From Metridium senile (Eukaryota > Cnidaria > Anthozoa > Actiniaria > Metridiidae), in assembly GCA_949775045.1 (NCBI GenBank), contig OX459105.1, positions 16,144,227-16,208,226 on the forward strand: a stretch of 64,000 nucleotides of DNA, read 5' to 3'. This document shows positions 38,359 to 52,000 of this stretch, piece after piece (position 1 is the stretch's first letter; each line of letters opens with the position of its first letter). Below the pieces are notes generated by a model. That model saw only the letters and a list, made by a program, of their open reading frames with translations, was not told where the DNA came from and did no database searches. Both the position numbers and the translations under genes were made by a program.

Positions 38359-39431
38359 TTGCGTGAAACTTACACCTGGCAGGCTTGTCCGTGGCATCGA
38401 CTTGTAACTTGTTTGGTGGACACTGCTCGTGACAACTGACGTGGTATACTGAATGCAATTCTTATATCATCTCAGTATAAAATGAATCTCGAAATGGAAT
38501 GAGCTTTTTAATGTCCCCCACATGACACCAAGGAGGTATTTTATCCACGCGACTGTGAAACAGTTCTGGGGGAGGTGGTCTTTGCCGTCCATGTGGTAGG
38601 AAATATGGTGATATTTTGCTGTGTATAACTTTTTTCTCGCTCAAAAGTCAATTAAGGTCGTTAGTAACGTGAAGTCCGAGGATCTTGGCATATTGGACAT
38701 AATCAACTCAATCTATCGTATCGTTGAACATCGTATAATTTACAACCAAAAGTTGAACTCAGTGTTGTTCCTTATTTAATATCTATTCGTTTTCTGAAGT
38801 TATTTTTCATATTCTGTGGTTTAGAATATATATATTTTCAAGCTTTATTCAAGCGACTGTAATTTATTTGAAATATCTTTAAAACCGGCAGCCGGACTTC
38901 GGGTCACAAATGAACTTTTGAAAGTCTTTATGCATGAGAATCCATATATATAGTTCTTTCAATGCTTACCTTTTAGGGGTCATGTTCAAAATCGACAGCC
39001 GATATACCAAGAGAGTCCCCCCGGTAAACTTTTAATATTTCTCATTTTCATTTCGAATTTGCTTTTAACTAATGGAGTGTCTTTAAAGCTTATATATAAA
39101 GTTGCTATTTGTTGTTGCTTTTTTCATTTGTATAAGTAAAAAGATCGTTTTTAAGTGCTGTTCCCAGTGTTATTGATTGTGATATTTTTTGGGATTTTTT
39201 TAAGATAGATAACTGAGGATTTATATTTGCGATATAATTGTCACGAAATCAGCATGACTAAACAGAATTTGCACGGAATCAATGCAACTAATATACTAAA
39301 TAGAGTGAAGGTACTTCCCAGGTAAAATAAAACAGATTAATTCGTATGAAATTTCCATAATAACATTAAATGATATTTTTAGATATTAAAATATCTATAA
39401 AGCACCATTTTAATATGTTTATATGATAAAA
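38359..39431. other. Spacer between protease copies, upstream of copy A
   Basis: Should hold the promoter of copy A. Just upstream of the start, GGCATCGACTTGTAACTTG resembles GGCACCGACTTATAACTGG upstream of copy B, a shared 5' sequence. No other element recognised. Confidence 0.4.
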
Positions 39432-39702
39432 TACAGCCGATCTCATAAAGGTTGTCCACCTGAAAAGACATATATACTAAAAGAAATATCACGTGACTCA
39501 TTCTATAATCACTTTCCGTGCGTGTAGAAAGTCAGGTGTGTTTGAAAGTAATATGGCGGTGGATTCAAACAAGCAGTATCTTCCCCCGCTAGAAGTACCG
39601 GACTTTCTACACGCGCGGAAAGTGATTATAGAATGAGTCACGTGATATTTCTTTTAGTATATATGTCTTTTCAGGTGGACAACCTTTTCGAGATCGGCTG
39701 TA
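39432..39702. mobile_element. MITE with TA target duplication (CAGCCGATCTC termini)
   Basis: Arms of about 105 bp: CAGCCGATCTCATAAAGG at the left, CCTTTTCGAGATCGGCTG at the right, flanked by TA on both sides (39432-39433, 39701-39702). Tc1/mariner-type by duplication (inference). The 65-bp loop is non-coding. Confidence 0.88.
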
Positions 39703-40084
39703 TGTCTTGTGCGTGACTTGCCGCGACCGTGATAATACTAATGATAATATTTATTTAAACACGATAAAATATCTACAGCATAGCTGATGTGGTCGTGTAT
39801 AAAATGTTTTCTAGAATTTTGATTTTGCAATGGAAAGTTGACAGTGTTGCATGTGAGAATGTGACAGAGGGATGATATGCGTGTGCGAAAAGAGATGCTT
39901 TCTAATAAAAACTGCTTAAAAAATCAAGATGTTTAAGCAGATTTGTATCTGTTGTTTTGTTTGGCTCGTTTAGAATCTATTCGCTTCTTAATGTCATCAG
40001 CCCAATACGATGATATTTGTAATGGGGGTCGACGAGGTCCGCGGGAATACTGATTTTACTGGCTCGAGTATTCGATTACTTTTT

Positions 40085-42905
40085 TTTCTACCGGGGGCAC
40101 CGGTTTCTATATCTCTGATCAATTGAGCTTTAACACTAGAGAAGACCTTTCTGAAGTTTCTGTTGACTTTGAATCATTGTGGATCGAAGTTCATAGCAAT
40201 TTTCATCATAATATTGTTTGTGGTGTAATCTACCGACACCCAAACAGTAATCTTGAGGCATTTCTGGTTTCTCTGAATAAATGTCTTGATAAAATCAGTA
40301 AAGAAAATAAATACTGTATTCTAATGGGAGATTTCAATATTAATCTTCTAAATACTGATTCCCATTTGGCTACCGATGAGTTTCTAGATACTCTCACACA
40401 ATATTATTATAATCCTCATATCCTACAACCAACTCGTATAACCCATCATTCAGCTACTTTAATTGACAATATATTTTTCAATTCAACAGAGCACCATACA
40501 ATAGGTGGAAATATGATTTACGAACTGACAGATTACCTACCTAATTTTATAATTATAAATAAGTTTAATACCCTTCCGAAAAATCTCAAGCTTACCAAGA
40601 GAGACTATTCAAAATATGATGAACAAGCTCTTTTGTCTGAATTTAAATCAATTAGATGGGACTCAGTTCTCCCTAACACCAATGACGTTAACTTATTATT
40701 TGATGCTTTCCACACCAAAGTATCTGGTGTTGTAGATAAACACATACCCATTAAGCAGCTTAGTAAAACAGATATTAAACATATTTCAAAACCATGGATC
40801 ACGAACGCCATAAAAGAATCTATAAAAATTAAAAACAAGTTGTTTCAAAAGTTTATTAAAACAAAGTCTGAATATTATCATCACAAATATAAACTATACC
40901 GAAATAAATTAAACCACTTAATAAAAATAAGCAAAAAAAATTATTATAATCACTATTTTTCGTCAAACAAAACTAATATAAAAAATATCTGGAAAGGCAT
41001 TAAGCAAATAGTAAGCCTCAAACCTATGACAAGCGGACTTCCCTCTAAGATACTCGAGGGCGATACAGAATTGTTATCTATATTTAATAGAATTCTTGAA
41101 AAATTGGTTTTTAAAAGACTATCAGACTTCATTACTAAAAACAGCATACTTTACTGCAAACAATTTGGGTTTAGGTCTTCTCATTCCACAATACACGCAG
41201 TTTTATCAATTATTGACAACATACAAAAAGCAATTGAAAAGGGGATGTTTTCTTGTGGTATTCTTAGACTTGAGTAAGGCCTTTGATTCAGTAAACCACC
41301 ATATTCTGATCGAAAAGTTAGACCACGATGGAGTAAGAGGTTTAACCAATAACTGGTTCACCTCGTATTTGAGTGAAAGGAAACAATTTGTTTCCCTTGG
41401 CAACGTTCACTCAGATCTCTCAACTATATCATGTGGTGTTCCTCAAGGGTCTGTTCTTGATCCTCTCCTCTTTTTAGTATATATAAACGACTTTCAAAAC
41501 TCATCAAAGCTTTTTGATTTCCACCTTTTTGCTGATGATGCAAATCTCTTTTGTTCTAACAAGAGCCTTATAGAGCTAGAACAGCAAATAAATAATAATC
41601 TTATTGGTATTCAAAATTGGTTGTCTGTAAATAGACTGACACTCAATATTGAGAAGTCTAATTTTATAATATTCCACCCCCCCTCAAAAAAAGCTTTTTC
41701 ATAAGACCATACTGTCAATTAATGGAACAATTCTAAAACAAGAAGATAATATTAAATATCTAGGCATTATGCTAGATAGTCATCTAAACTGGAAAGCACA
41801 TGTGACGCTTGTCGCTAAAAAGCTAAAACGTAGCATTGGTATATTATCTAAAGTCAGACACTATACTAATCTTGATATATTGTTAAACCTCTACTACAGT
41901 TTAATTTATCCTTTCCTGACCTATGGACTAATAGCATGGGGTAATACATACCCCTCTAATATCAATCCTATTTTAATTCTTCAAAAAAGAGCTCTTCGCA
42001 TAATATCATATTCTGGATATAGGGACCATACTACCCCTCTCTTTATCAAATATAGGATAATCAAATTTCATGATCTCGTATTTTATCACAATGCATGTTT
42101 TGTCTATAACTTTAAAACAGGAAACCTACCAAATGCATTTCACAACTTTTTTGAGCCCATTAGTAAAAGACATAATTACGGGACCAGACTTGCCTCAAAA
42201 TCGTCATTTTCTCTACCAAATGCTAGAACGAATTATGGGAAATTCAATATCAGATTTGCTGGTGCTAAAGCTTGGAATTTAGTAGATGAGAGAATAAAGG
42301 AAGCCTCCAGCATCTCGAAATTCAAAGACTTATTAAAGAATTTTTAAATTCATTAATTAAATTAAATTCATTAATTAATTTTTAGATTCATTAAAATTAT
42401 TCAAACTTATAATAATGATTAAAATGTACTCCTTCATATACATTTCATGTTATTCTATATACACCTACTTGCAGTAAGGTTGTCATACAAAAATATACAT
42501 TTGTAATAAAGAAAATAGAACATGTGATTTAGTACGATAGTACGATAGGAATTGATTAACAGACAAAAGAAGATCACTCAAGCTGAACTCTCTCTTTTGT
42601 ACTGCAAGTAGGTGTATTTATTCAAATTTAACTACCATAATTTCCTCTTTTTCTTTTTCAATTGTTTATTCTATTTAACCGATTTACACATACATATATA
42701 TATATATTTTGTAATCTTTGTAATTTTTGTTCTATTTATTCTTGATTAATGACCGTTTGATTATAATAGAAATTAAGATAGCAAACTGGCTTTGTATAGC
42801 TTTTATAGTTAATCCAGTTTGCTCTCACCTCAATATAAGGAAAATTTATTATATTTTTATTAATTTGTAAATGTAAGGTGAAAATAAAAAATTTGTCATT
42901 GTCAT
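40085..42905 (+). mobile_element. Decayed non-LTR retrotransposon (endonuclease plus reverse transcriptase)
   Basis: Three frames form one broken ORF2. Frame 1 (to 41277) has the endonuclease C-terminal half: CGVIYRHPN, LMGDFNINLL and TDYLPNF, where the usual catalytic His of the SDH motif is Tyr. It then jumps from LEGDTEL to LSIFNRILEKLVF, an internal deletion of early reverse transcriptase. Frame 2 (to 41704) has FLDLSKAFDSVNH, CGVPQGSVLDP and FADDANL. Frame 3 (to 42347) has LGIMLDSHLNW and LILQKRALRIISYSGYRDH. Frameshifts are near 41240 and 41695. The 3' UTR probably ends near 42905 in TTTGTCATTGTCATC. Non-functional. Confidence 0.88.
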
Positions 42906-42999
42906 CGCATATATCGTTTATTGTACGCAGGACGTAAACTGTAAACACAAGTAAAATACATTCACGAATTGCTTTCTACGGCTATCGATTGATATGGTT

Positions 43000-44210
43000 T
43001 TACAATGAATGTTGGAGTATATGACGATAAACTGATGATATGATGATGTTGTTGGTGATGAGGACGCTGATGATGTTGATGATGCTGATCTGATGGTGAA
43101 GATGATGGTGGTGGTGGTGGTGTTGGTGATGATGGTGGTGATGTTGGTGGTGATGGTGGTGATGCTGATCTGATGGTGAAGATGATGATGCTGATGGTGA
43201 AGATGATGATGATGATGATACTGATGGTGGTGGTGATGATGATGAAACTGATGGTGCATGGTGGTGATGATGATATATAATGATGATGGTATTGGTGAAG
43301 ATGATGATGATGATACTGGTGATGATGGTGAAGATGATGATGCTGATGATGATAATGACCAGTGATGGTGATAGTATTGGTGAAGATGATGATGATAATG
43401 ATGATTGATGTAACAATAACAGATTGCGTGGTTATAATATAATATATTATAATGTTTCGTGCTTACATGTCTATTGCACAAAGACAACAAACGACATTGT
43501 CGTGACTCGTTCTCTTTCTTAAAAGCAAGAAATCAAGAATACAATATTTTGGTCATTTTATTGGACTCATATTTGCTTGATACTAACATTGTAGATTTGT
43601 CTTCCTGTATATAACAATGTACTATTTATATATTATACTATTAACTTGGTTTCTGATGCATTCACCACAGGCGAGTCATATGTGCTGAAAATATTCAAGT
43701 TATAAATCAATATTATAATAGTCATCAACAAAATTGTCATTATCATCATCACCACAATTACCATTATTATTACTACCATGATCTTTGTTATCATCATCAT
43801 TATAGTCAGCATCATCACCACCACCACCACCACCATCATAATCATCATCATCATCATCATATATAATAATAATAATTAAATTAAATAGTATAATTATTAA
43901 ATATTAAATATTTTTTTATTATTAACATTAAAGAATAATTAATTAATATTAAAGAATAATAATCATCATCATCATCATAATCGCCACCATCATAACCACT
44001 ATCATCAACATCAACATCACCATCATTATCAGTATGATTTTCATCACATCATCATTTTTCTATATAAACATATTTATTCTCACATTAACCCCAAGAGCAA
44101 GAGCTCATCGAGGGGGTCTATATGCAACATTACCATTATCTTCACTATCACATCTTTATCATCACCACCTTCGATCATAATCATTACCACCCCCACCACC
44201 ACCATCAATG
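43000..44210. repeat. GAT and ATC microsatellite blocks
   Basis: GAT/GGTGAT imperfect repeats at 43020-43410 and ATC repeats at 43720-44210, separated by ordinary AT-rich sequence. No gene. Confidence 0.9.
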
Positions 44211-44233
44211 TATATTACCTGTATTTTCCCTCA

Positions 44234-46088
44234 CTAATTCTTGCATAGTTGTTTACATAGTCGTAGATCGTTGTCAGGTTTAGAGCCTTTACAGTGGTCG
44301 TCTGATTCTATAGCGTGGCTGATGATGTGACGACATGTTATGTTTGTCTTGATTACTTTACCTATCGGCAACATGAACAACTCAGTTATATAAACACTTT
44401 ACCTATGGAACATGAACAACTCAGTAAAACGTGTTGTCACATAATGAGACCAAATCGGAGGAAGGGGGTGGCATGTTCCCTTGATCCCTTACTGCGGTTT
44501 TCCACTTTCTGCGAACTCAGACATTCCCACGGCTTATTGTGAAACACGTTTTTAGCTGCCGTCAATCAAAACTAATTAGTCGGTACCTTTTAAATTCTTG
44601 ATTGACGGCAGCTAAAAACGTGTTTCATAACGAGCCGTTGAAATGTCTGAGTTCGCAGAAAGTCGAAAACCGCAGTAAAATGTTTGCATTTTCTCCTTTG
44701 TTCCCCATAAATGAAATAATTGTTCCCCTAAAATGTTTTACCTTCCCAGAAAAAAAAATGTTTTACTATATTAACGTTTGCTCCTCTGTTTGTTGTAAAA
44801 TGTTTTAGAAAAAATTCCTTTTCCCTGAAAAAAGTTGCTTCTGTTCCTTTAATTGTTCCCTAAAACACCTGGGTAAGCAGGCTTTATTGGGAGTGTCTAT
44901 AGTTTATGGAGTTGGTAACTAGAGACATTCTAAAAAGGAGGAGGACGAGTAGGGGGTCTTAAAGGAGGATTCACTTAACTTACTCGTAAAAGCGTAGACA
45001 AAATTCGCTCCACTGCCACCCACACCTTTCCAGCATCCATTAATACTGACGCCATCGATGTCATAGCTCTCATAACCAAAATCCCCTGACCAGCACTCCC
45101 CATAGTATTGTACACCAAACACAGGGAGCCCGTCATCCCAAGCATCTAGAGAACACTTCACTATAGTCTTGTTAATGTTCTTCCAGTCTATATTGTTCCT
45201 GTGATTGCTGAGGAGCCTGGGGAGAGGTCGCCGGTCAGGTCTGTGTCTATCTTTGAAGCAGCCGACTTGTTGGAAGGACTTGTTGGACACTTTGAATGGA
45301 CAATATTACATTAGTAATATGATATACATTATTATAATAATCACCATCATCATCATTGGCATCATCACCATCATCATCATTGTAATCATCATCGTTATTA
45401 TTTAATTCAATCATCAACATCATCATCATTGGCATCATCACCATCATCATCATTGTAATCATCATCGTTATTATTTAATTCAATCATCAACATCATCATC
45501 ATTGGCATCATCATAATCATCATCATTTTCATCATTATTAATAATATTTATTTACAATCATCACCATCATCATTATTGTCAATAAACTTTATTATCATCA
45601 TCGTTATGATTATCATCATTATTGTTATGAGTCATCGTCATCGTCATTACTGATTATGAACCATCATAATCATGCAATCAGTTGTCAATAATAATCGTCC
45701 TCATCAATATCATTACAACTGTCATAATCATCACCTTCATCATCACCATATCATTAGCACCACCACCATCATCATCATCAGCATCGTCGTCACCATTCCC
45801 CTTATTGTTCGTTCAACAGTTACCTACCAATTTGATAGACATTATTAGCCCACGGCCCTCCTGTCCCATCCTTACAAGAGCTGCTTGAACCATGTTTGTT
45901 GTATGTCGGTTTTCCTGCAGCTGAAGCCCAACACTCTACCTGATTCTGAACAGCAAACATATCATATCCAAGCGCCTTGACCGCTTTATAACATTCGTGT
46001 ACTGTGTTCTTGGATGGTAGATTGGTTTTGATGAGTTTAGGGAGTGCACGATCTTTGGTGTCACGGTAACAACCAAGATGGCGATACC
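44234..46088 (-). CDS. Copy B exons 24-26: two WSC-like domains inside a TSP1 repeat
   Basis: Exon 24 (46088-45828, 261 nt, symmetric phase 1) encodes a WSC-like domain beginning HLGCYRDTKDRALPKL with FAVQNQVECWAS. Exon 25 (45289-44984) encodes a second, QVGCFKDRHRPDRRPLP, with FGVQYYGECWSG. Exon 26 ends the split TSP1 (ITCRHIISHA, DDHCKGSKPDNDLRLCKQLC) and stops at TAG. The first WSC-like exon is missing from copy A. Confidence 0.8.
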
Positions 46089-49000
46089 CTGTAGACGAGA
46101 TACAATTAATATTATTAGAATCTGTAATATAAATATCACTTCCATCTATCCATGCATCCAACCACTTAAGCATTTATTCATCCATTTATTCACCCATCCA
46201 TTTATCTTTTCTTTCATTCATTCCTCCATCCATTCATACATCTTTTCATTAATTCATTTATTCATCCATTCCTTATTCAAGTAATTAATGAACTAATTAA
46301 TTAGATCAATTATTCAACCGCTCATTCATTCATTCATTCATTCATTCATTCATTCATTCATTCATTCATTCATTCATTTATTTATTCATTCATTCATCCA
46401 CTCATTCATGCTTCCATCTAATCGTTGATTGCTTGCATGATGATATTGATTCATTTATTCATCCAACCTTCCATCCATCCATCCTATCATCTATTTATGC
46501 ATTCATTTATCCATTCATCCTTCCTTCCTTCCATCCATCTATTCATTCATTCATTATTCATTGTATTCTTGTTTCCTACCTCTACATCCATCACAGGGGT
46601 AGTCTTTACTCCATACATAACAATCCATTGTATTACATTTTTCAGTGTTGGTAGGTTTATAGCCTATCTCTGTCATACAATTACTCTCGGCCAGAGAGAT
46701 ACTTGATTGATTCAGTAAAGTCTGCTTGCAAGACACACTCCTTGTTCGCGACCCTCCGCCACATTGGACAGAACACTGAAGATAAGAAAGGAAAGAAATG
46801 TCATTCAAAGGCTTATTACATGAAACTAACCTGGATCGACGTCCCTACAAGATATAGGTGGACGTACAGTGACGTATGTTGTTATGGTTTTGCAAACCAA
46901 CCATTGTTATTAGAACAAAGAAAATTTAAAAAATCTATTGTTCAAATGGCTGGCATCAAGTGTTAGGTCTCGATCATTGCAAGCTCAACGTTCGTCTCGC
47001 TCTGATGCAAAGGCCCGGCTACCTTTCAAGATGGCGCAGGGAACTGTGATGGGGACTATTGTTTATTTATTTGCTGTCTACATGTGATAGTAACTGGATG
47101 TTGAAGCAAATGTTTAAACCGTTCGCCCGGGCCTTAACTGGGATAAGGTAACACCTACCTTGGACCATGGAGTGTTCTTCCATTCTGGTGGGCAATTACG
47201 CTGGTTACAATTCTGTAAAGTCGCTGGATGATTGTTTTGATCACACTGAGAGTCTTTGAGAGTAATGGTGGTATTGTATGATGTTTTTTGTTGACATATA
47301 ACTGATCTTGTTTGCTGTCCACCAGAACAACTCTTACTACAAACCATCCAATCACCGGAGACCCATCTGTAGAGAAAGAAACGATGGTGAATATATCACT
47401 TTCATCAACAATTATCACCGTAATCACATATAATAATAATCATCATCATCATCATCATTATCATCAGAACTATCATTATCAGGATCATGGGGATACTCGT
47501 CATCATCATTATTATCACTATAACCATCATTATCATTATCATTATCATCATCGCCAGCCTAACCATCGCTATCATTATCGATCATCATCACCACCACAAC
47601 CATTGTCATTATCATCATCTTAATCACCATCATCATTATCATAACCCTAACCACCAAAAAAACCCCACCTCATCATCATCATTACCATCACCATCATTTT
47701 CATCGTCATCATAATCATTACCATAATTATTATCATCACCAACACAACCATCATCATCATCATCATTACCATCACCTATACCATCATCATCATCATCATC
47801 ATTATCATCATAATGTTACTTACTCTGGATTACATGGCTGTGTGTTGCACGGTTCTCGGGTGGCTGGCTTGGTAGCCTGGTCACAATACTTTGTACCAAC
47901 AGCTGTGTCGTCATCGACTCGGTGACACGTGACATGGTTGGTACGTATCCCTACAAGCATTGCGAGAACAATGGTCAATATGAGCAATACCTCATTCGAA
48001 GACAGGAAGGAATTATGGACATATATACATGATACTCCTATAGCTATTGTCTTTGACGTACAATCTTAAAGGTGTGAACACCTCGATCCTCGATTACATG
48101 TTATGCATGTTTTTTGTATTCCCATATTTCCTATGTGCAAGCACTTCAATTCTCGATAACAAGTTGTGCATGTTTTTTGTATACCGTCGTACCTCCAGCA
48201 CATTTAGCGTTACAGTGGTCTCCCTTAGTGACTTTCCATGCGTACTTGGTAGCCTTGCTTTTGCCAGGGACGAAGTACTCACATGAGAAGCCTGGGTTCC
48301 TAACAAACCCAACATAAACAAACTAGAAAAGAGATGAAGAAATTATATATTAATCAACTAACAATAGACTAAACTAAACACAAACAACAAATCAATTGTC
48401 GCTAGTTCTTAGTATTGATAGCATGTGAAATATTATTTTGTATTTAGTACAGCCCGTGGTATTAAAGGCAAGGAATTCATTGCTCAGCCTAAGCCTCGAT
48501 AGCATGTAATATATTCTTTTGTATTTAGTACAGCCTGCACAGCCTAAGCCTCGATAGCATGTGATGTATTCTTTTGTATTTAGTACAGCCCGTGGTAAGG
48601 CAAGGAATTCATCACTCAGCCTCAGCCTTGATAGCATGTGATATATTCTTTAGTATTTAGTACAGCCCGTGGTAAGGCAAGGAATTCATTGCTCAGCCTA
48701 AGCCTCGATAGCATGTGATATATTCTTTAATATTTAGTACAGGCTGCACAGCCTAAAAATCGTTAGCATGTGATGTATTCTTTTGTATTTAGTACAGCCC
48801 GTGGTAAGGCAAGGAATTCATCGCTCAGCCTCAGCCTTGATAGCATGTGATATATTCTTTAGTATTTAGTACAGCCCGTGGTAAGGCAAAGAATTCATTG
48901 CTCAGCTTAAGCCTTGATAGCATGTGATATATTGTTTTGTATTTAGTTCAGCAAGTGGTAAGGCAAGTTCTTTATTGCACAGCCTAAACATTGATAGCAT

Positions 49001-52000
49001 GTGATATATTCTTTTGTATTTAGTACAGCCTGTGGTAAGGCGAAGAATTCATTGCTCAGCCTAAGCCTTGATAGCATGTGATATATTGCAGCTTTCAGTT
49101 CAAAACTGTTATGAGTGTGAGAACACTATAAATTGATTGGCTTATGCTGTTATCAGTTGAATCTCTGTCTGGTTTAAATGTTTTTTGATTGGACTGTTTT
49201 GTCTAAGTGGTCCCGGTTGGAGTGTCCGCACTGTCCAGGACGATCGTTATCACACACACAAATCATAAAGCAAGGAACATTAAGGTCTAGTTGTCATTAC
49301 CAACCGCACCACGCCCAAGCACACCCCCGCCACACCCCTTTCCCTGGTAACATGTCATTACCTACCACGGGATAGAGAGGTGCAGTGGTTGGACCCCCTC
49401 CCCCTCCCCCTCCCTTGTAGGGGGTCATTACCTACCACGGCATAGAGAGGTGCAGTGGTTGGACTCCGCTCCCCCCTCCCCTTCTCTTGTAGGGGGTCAT
49501 TACCTACCACGGCATAGAGAGGTGCAGTAGTTGGACCCCCCTCCCCCTCCCCCTCCCTTGTAGGGGGTTATTACCTACCACGGCATAGAGAGGTGCAGTA
49601 GTTGGACCCCCCTCCCCCTCCCCCTCCCTTGTAGGGGGTTATTACCTACCACGGCATAGAGAGGTGCAGTAGTTGGACCACGGATAAGAATCGTCTCGTC
49701 ATCGGTTATAGATTTCATGCGGTGTTCTATAACGGTTCCAGCTGCTTCGGTTTTACTCGTATAGCTTGGCACGCGGACTAAGTAAGGACTGGATGAGGAA
49801 GGACTCAGCTTAACACCTGAATAAATAAACGCCTTATTAAATAATAGTCCCCTTCACAGATCCCTGCGCCATCTTGAAAGGTAGCCGGGCCTTTGCATAG
49901 ACGCATTTAGGGAGTTTTTACATAGGGATAACCTCTTAACTTCCTTTCTAGATGCCCTTTTTAGTTATTTTTTATAGTGTTTCGCCTGCTCTATTCAGCT
50001 TTTATATTTTGTATATGTATATATATATTTGCATCGTTGAGAAGTATTCCGTTAAGAGTGTATGTGCTTCTGCTAACGCTTCTCTCGTCTTTTGAAAATT
50101 CCCGCGTGTTCTATAACTTACTGATCATGTTATTGGTTTTGCTGAATTCTTGGATCCTGACATTCATTGCTCCAGTAGGGATGGTGAACATCACATCGGG
50201 TTTTCCAAGTCCTTTAGGAGAAATATGATCACCATCATCATCACTATCATTCTTATTATCATAACTATCGTTATCATCACCATCATCATTATCATCACTA
50301 TCGTTATTATTATTATTATCATCATCATCATCATCATCACTATCATTATTATCATAACTATCGTTATTATTATCATAACTATCGTTAATATTAATATCAT
50401 CATTATCACTATCACCGATCATCATCATCATCATCATTATCATTATTATCATCACTATCGTTATTAACATTATCATAATCATTATCACTATCACCGATCA
50501 TCATCATCATTATCATCATTATCAACATCACTGATTACTGGCATCGCCATCATTACTATCATCATCAACTATCATCATCATCATCACCATCAATAACATC
50601 CTTATCACTATCATCATTACCAACATTACTATTATCATCACTACTATCATCACCATCACTATCATCATCACTATCATTGTCATCACCATCAGTGTTATCA
50701 TAATCATCACGTACCATCATCGCCTTTACTATAATCATCATCTTTACATCATCCCATCACCATGGCAATCATAATCAAAATATAAACACCTACCATATAC
50801 TCGATAATCTTTAGTGTAGTGAGGCAGCTTCACTAGTTTACAGTCCCCTCCATTTCCCCCACATTTACGACATCTATCAATCTCGTTACCAGACTCCAGG
50901 ACACTATCACAGCCAACTTTCTGTATGCATATTAAATAGAAACATCCGTATAAAAGAACGTACTACTTACTGACATTTCGTCTGCCTGCGTTTATGCGCA
51001 TTACACTGTCAGTGTCTTATAAGACAATATTCCCCTTCACAGTTCCCTGCGCCATCTTGAAAGGTAGCCGGGCCTTTGCATCGAATCGAGATGGACGTTG
51101 AGCTTGCAATGATAGAGACCTTTAAACACCTCACGGGACAATTATTCACGTGCCTCTATCATTACAAGCTCAACGTTCGTCTCGCTTCACTGCAAAGGCC
51201 CGGTTACCTTTCAAGATGGCGCAGGGAACTGTGAAGGGGATTATTACTCACAGACGTTACCTACTCTGATACTTATTCCTCATAACAGAGCGGTCGTTTG
51301 ACCACGTATGAACGAAAAAAAAATAAACAAATAAAATGATCAAGCACAAATTTGACATTCGTACGGACTCTAAAAAGCTTTCATCGTTTTTTTTCTCAAA
51401 ATGTAAACAAAAATATAAAATTGGAAATCAATGGTAGCTTCGCATGCGTAGTCGTTTAATCGCTGTGTTATTCTTAATATTATTCAGATATTGATTACTT
51501 ACCCTGCACCGTCCCTTAATGCATGTATCTTTGATATCTTCATCCAAAAGGCATCGTGTACCATCGATAACATTCCCATACACTTGAACTATCGAACCAG
51601 TTCGACAATATAGTGTACATGGACTACTGGCTGTTGGCAGATTGACAGAATACAATATTAGCGAACAATATAGCAATGGCATGACTATTTCTAGAAAACA
51701 GTAGCAAAGAGACTATAGCTGTTGGCAGACTGACAAAATACAATGATGAGCGAACAATATAGCAATGGCATGACTGTTTCTACAAAACAGTGAACAAACT
51801 GAGACTGGCGGTTGGCAGACTGACCAAACACAATATTAGCGAACAATATAGCAATGGCATGACTGTTTCTACAAAACAGTAGCAAAGAGATTGCTGGCTA
51901 TTGACAAATTGACAAAGCACAACAGATTGAATGTTGTTCTTGCTGTCTTACAGTGTGAGTAATTGTAAGTACTTACCCTTGTAATAAGTTCGTTTGATTC

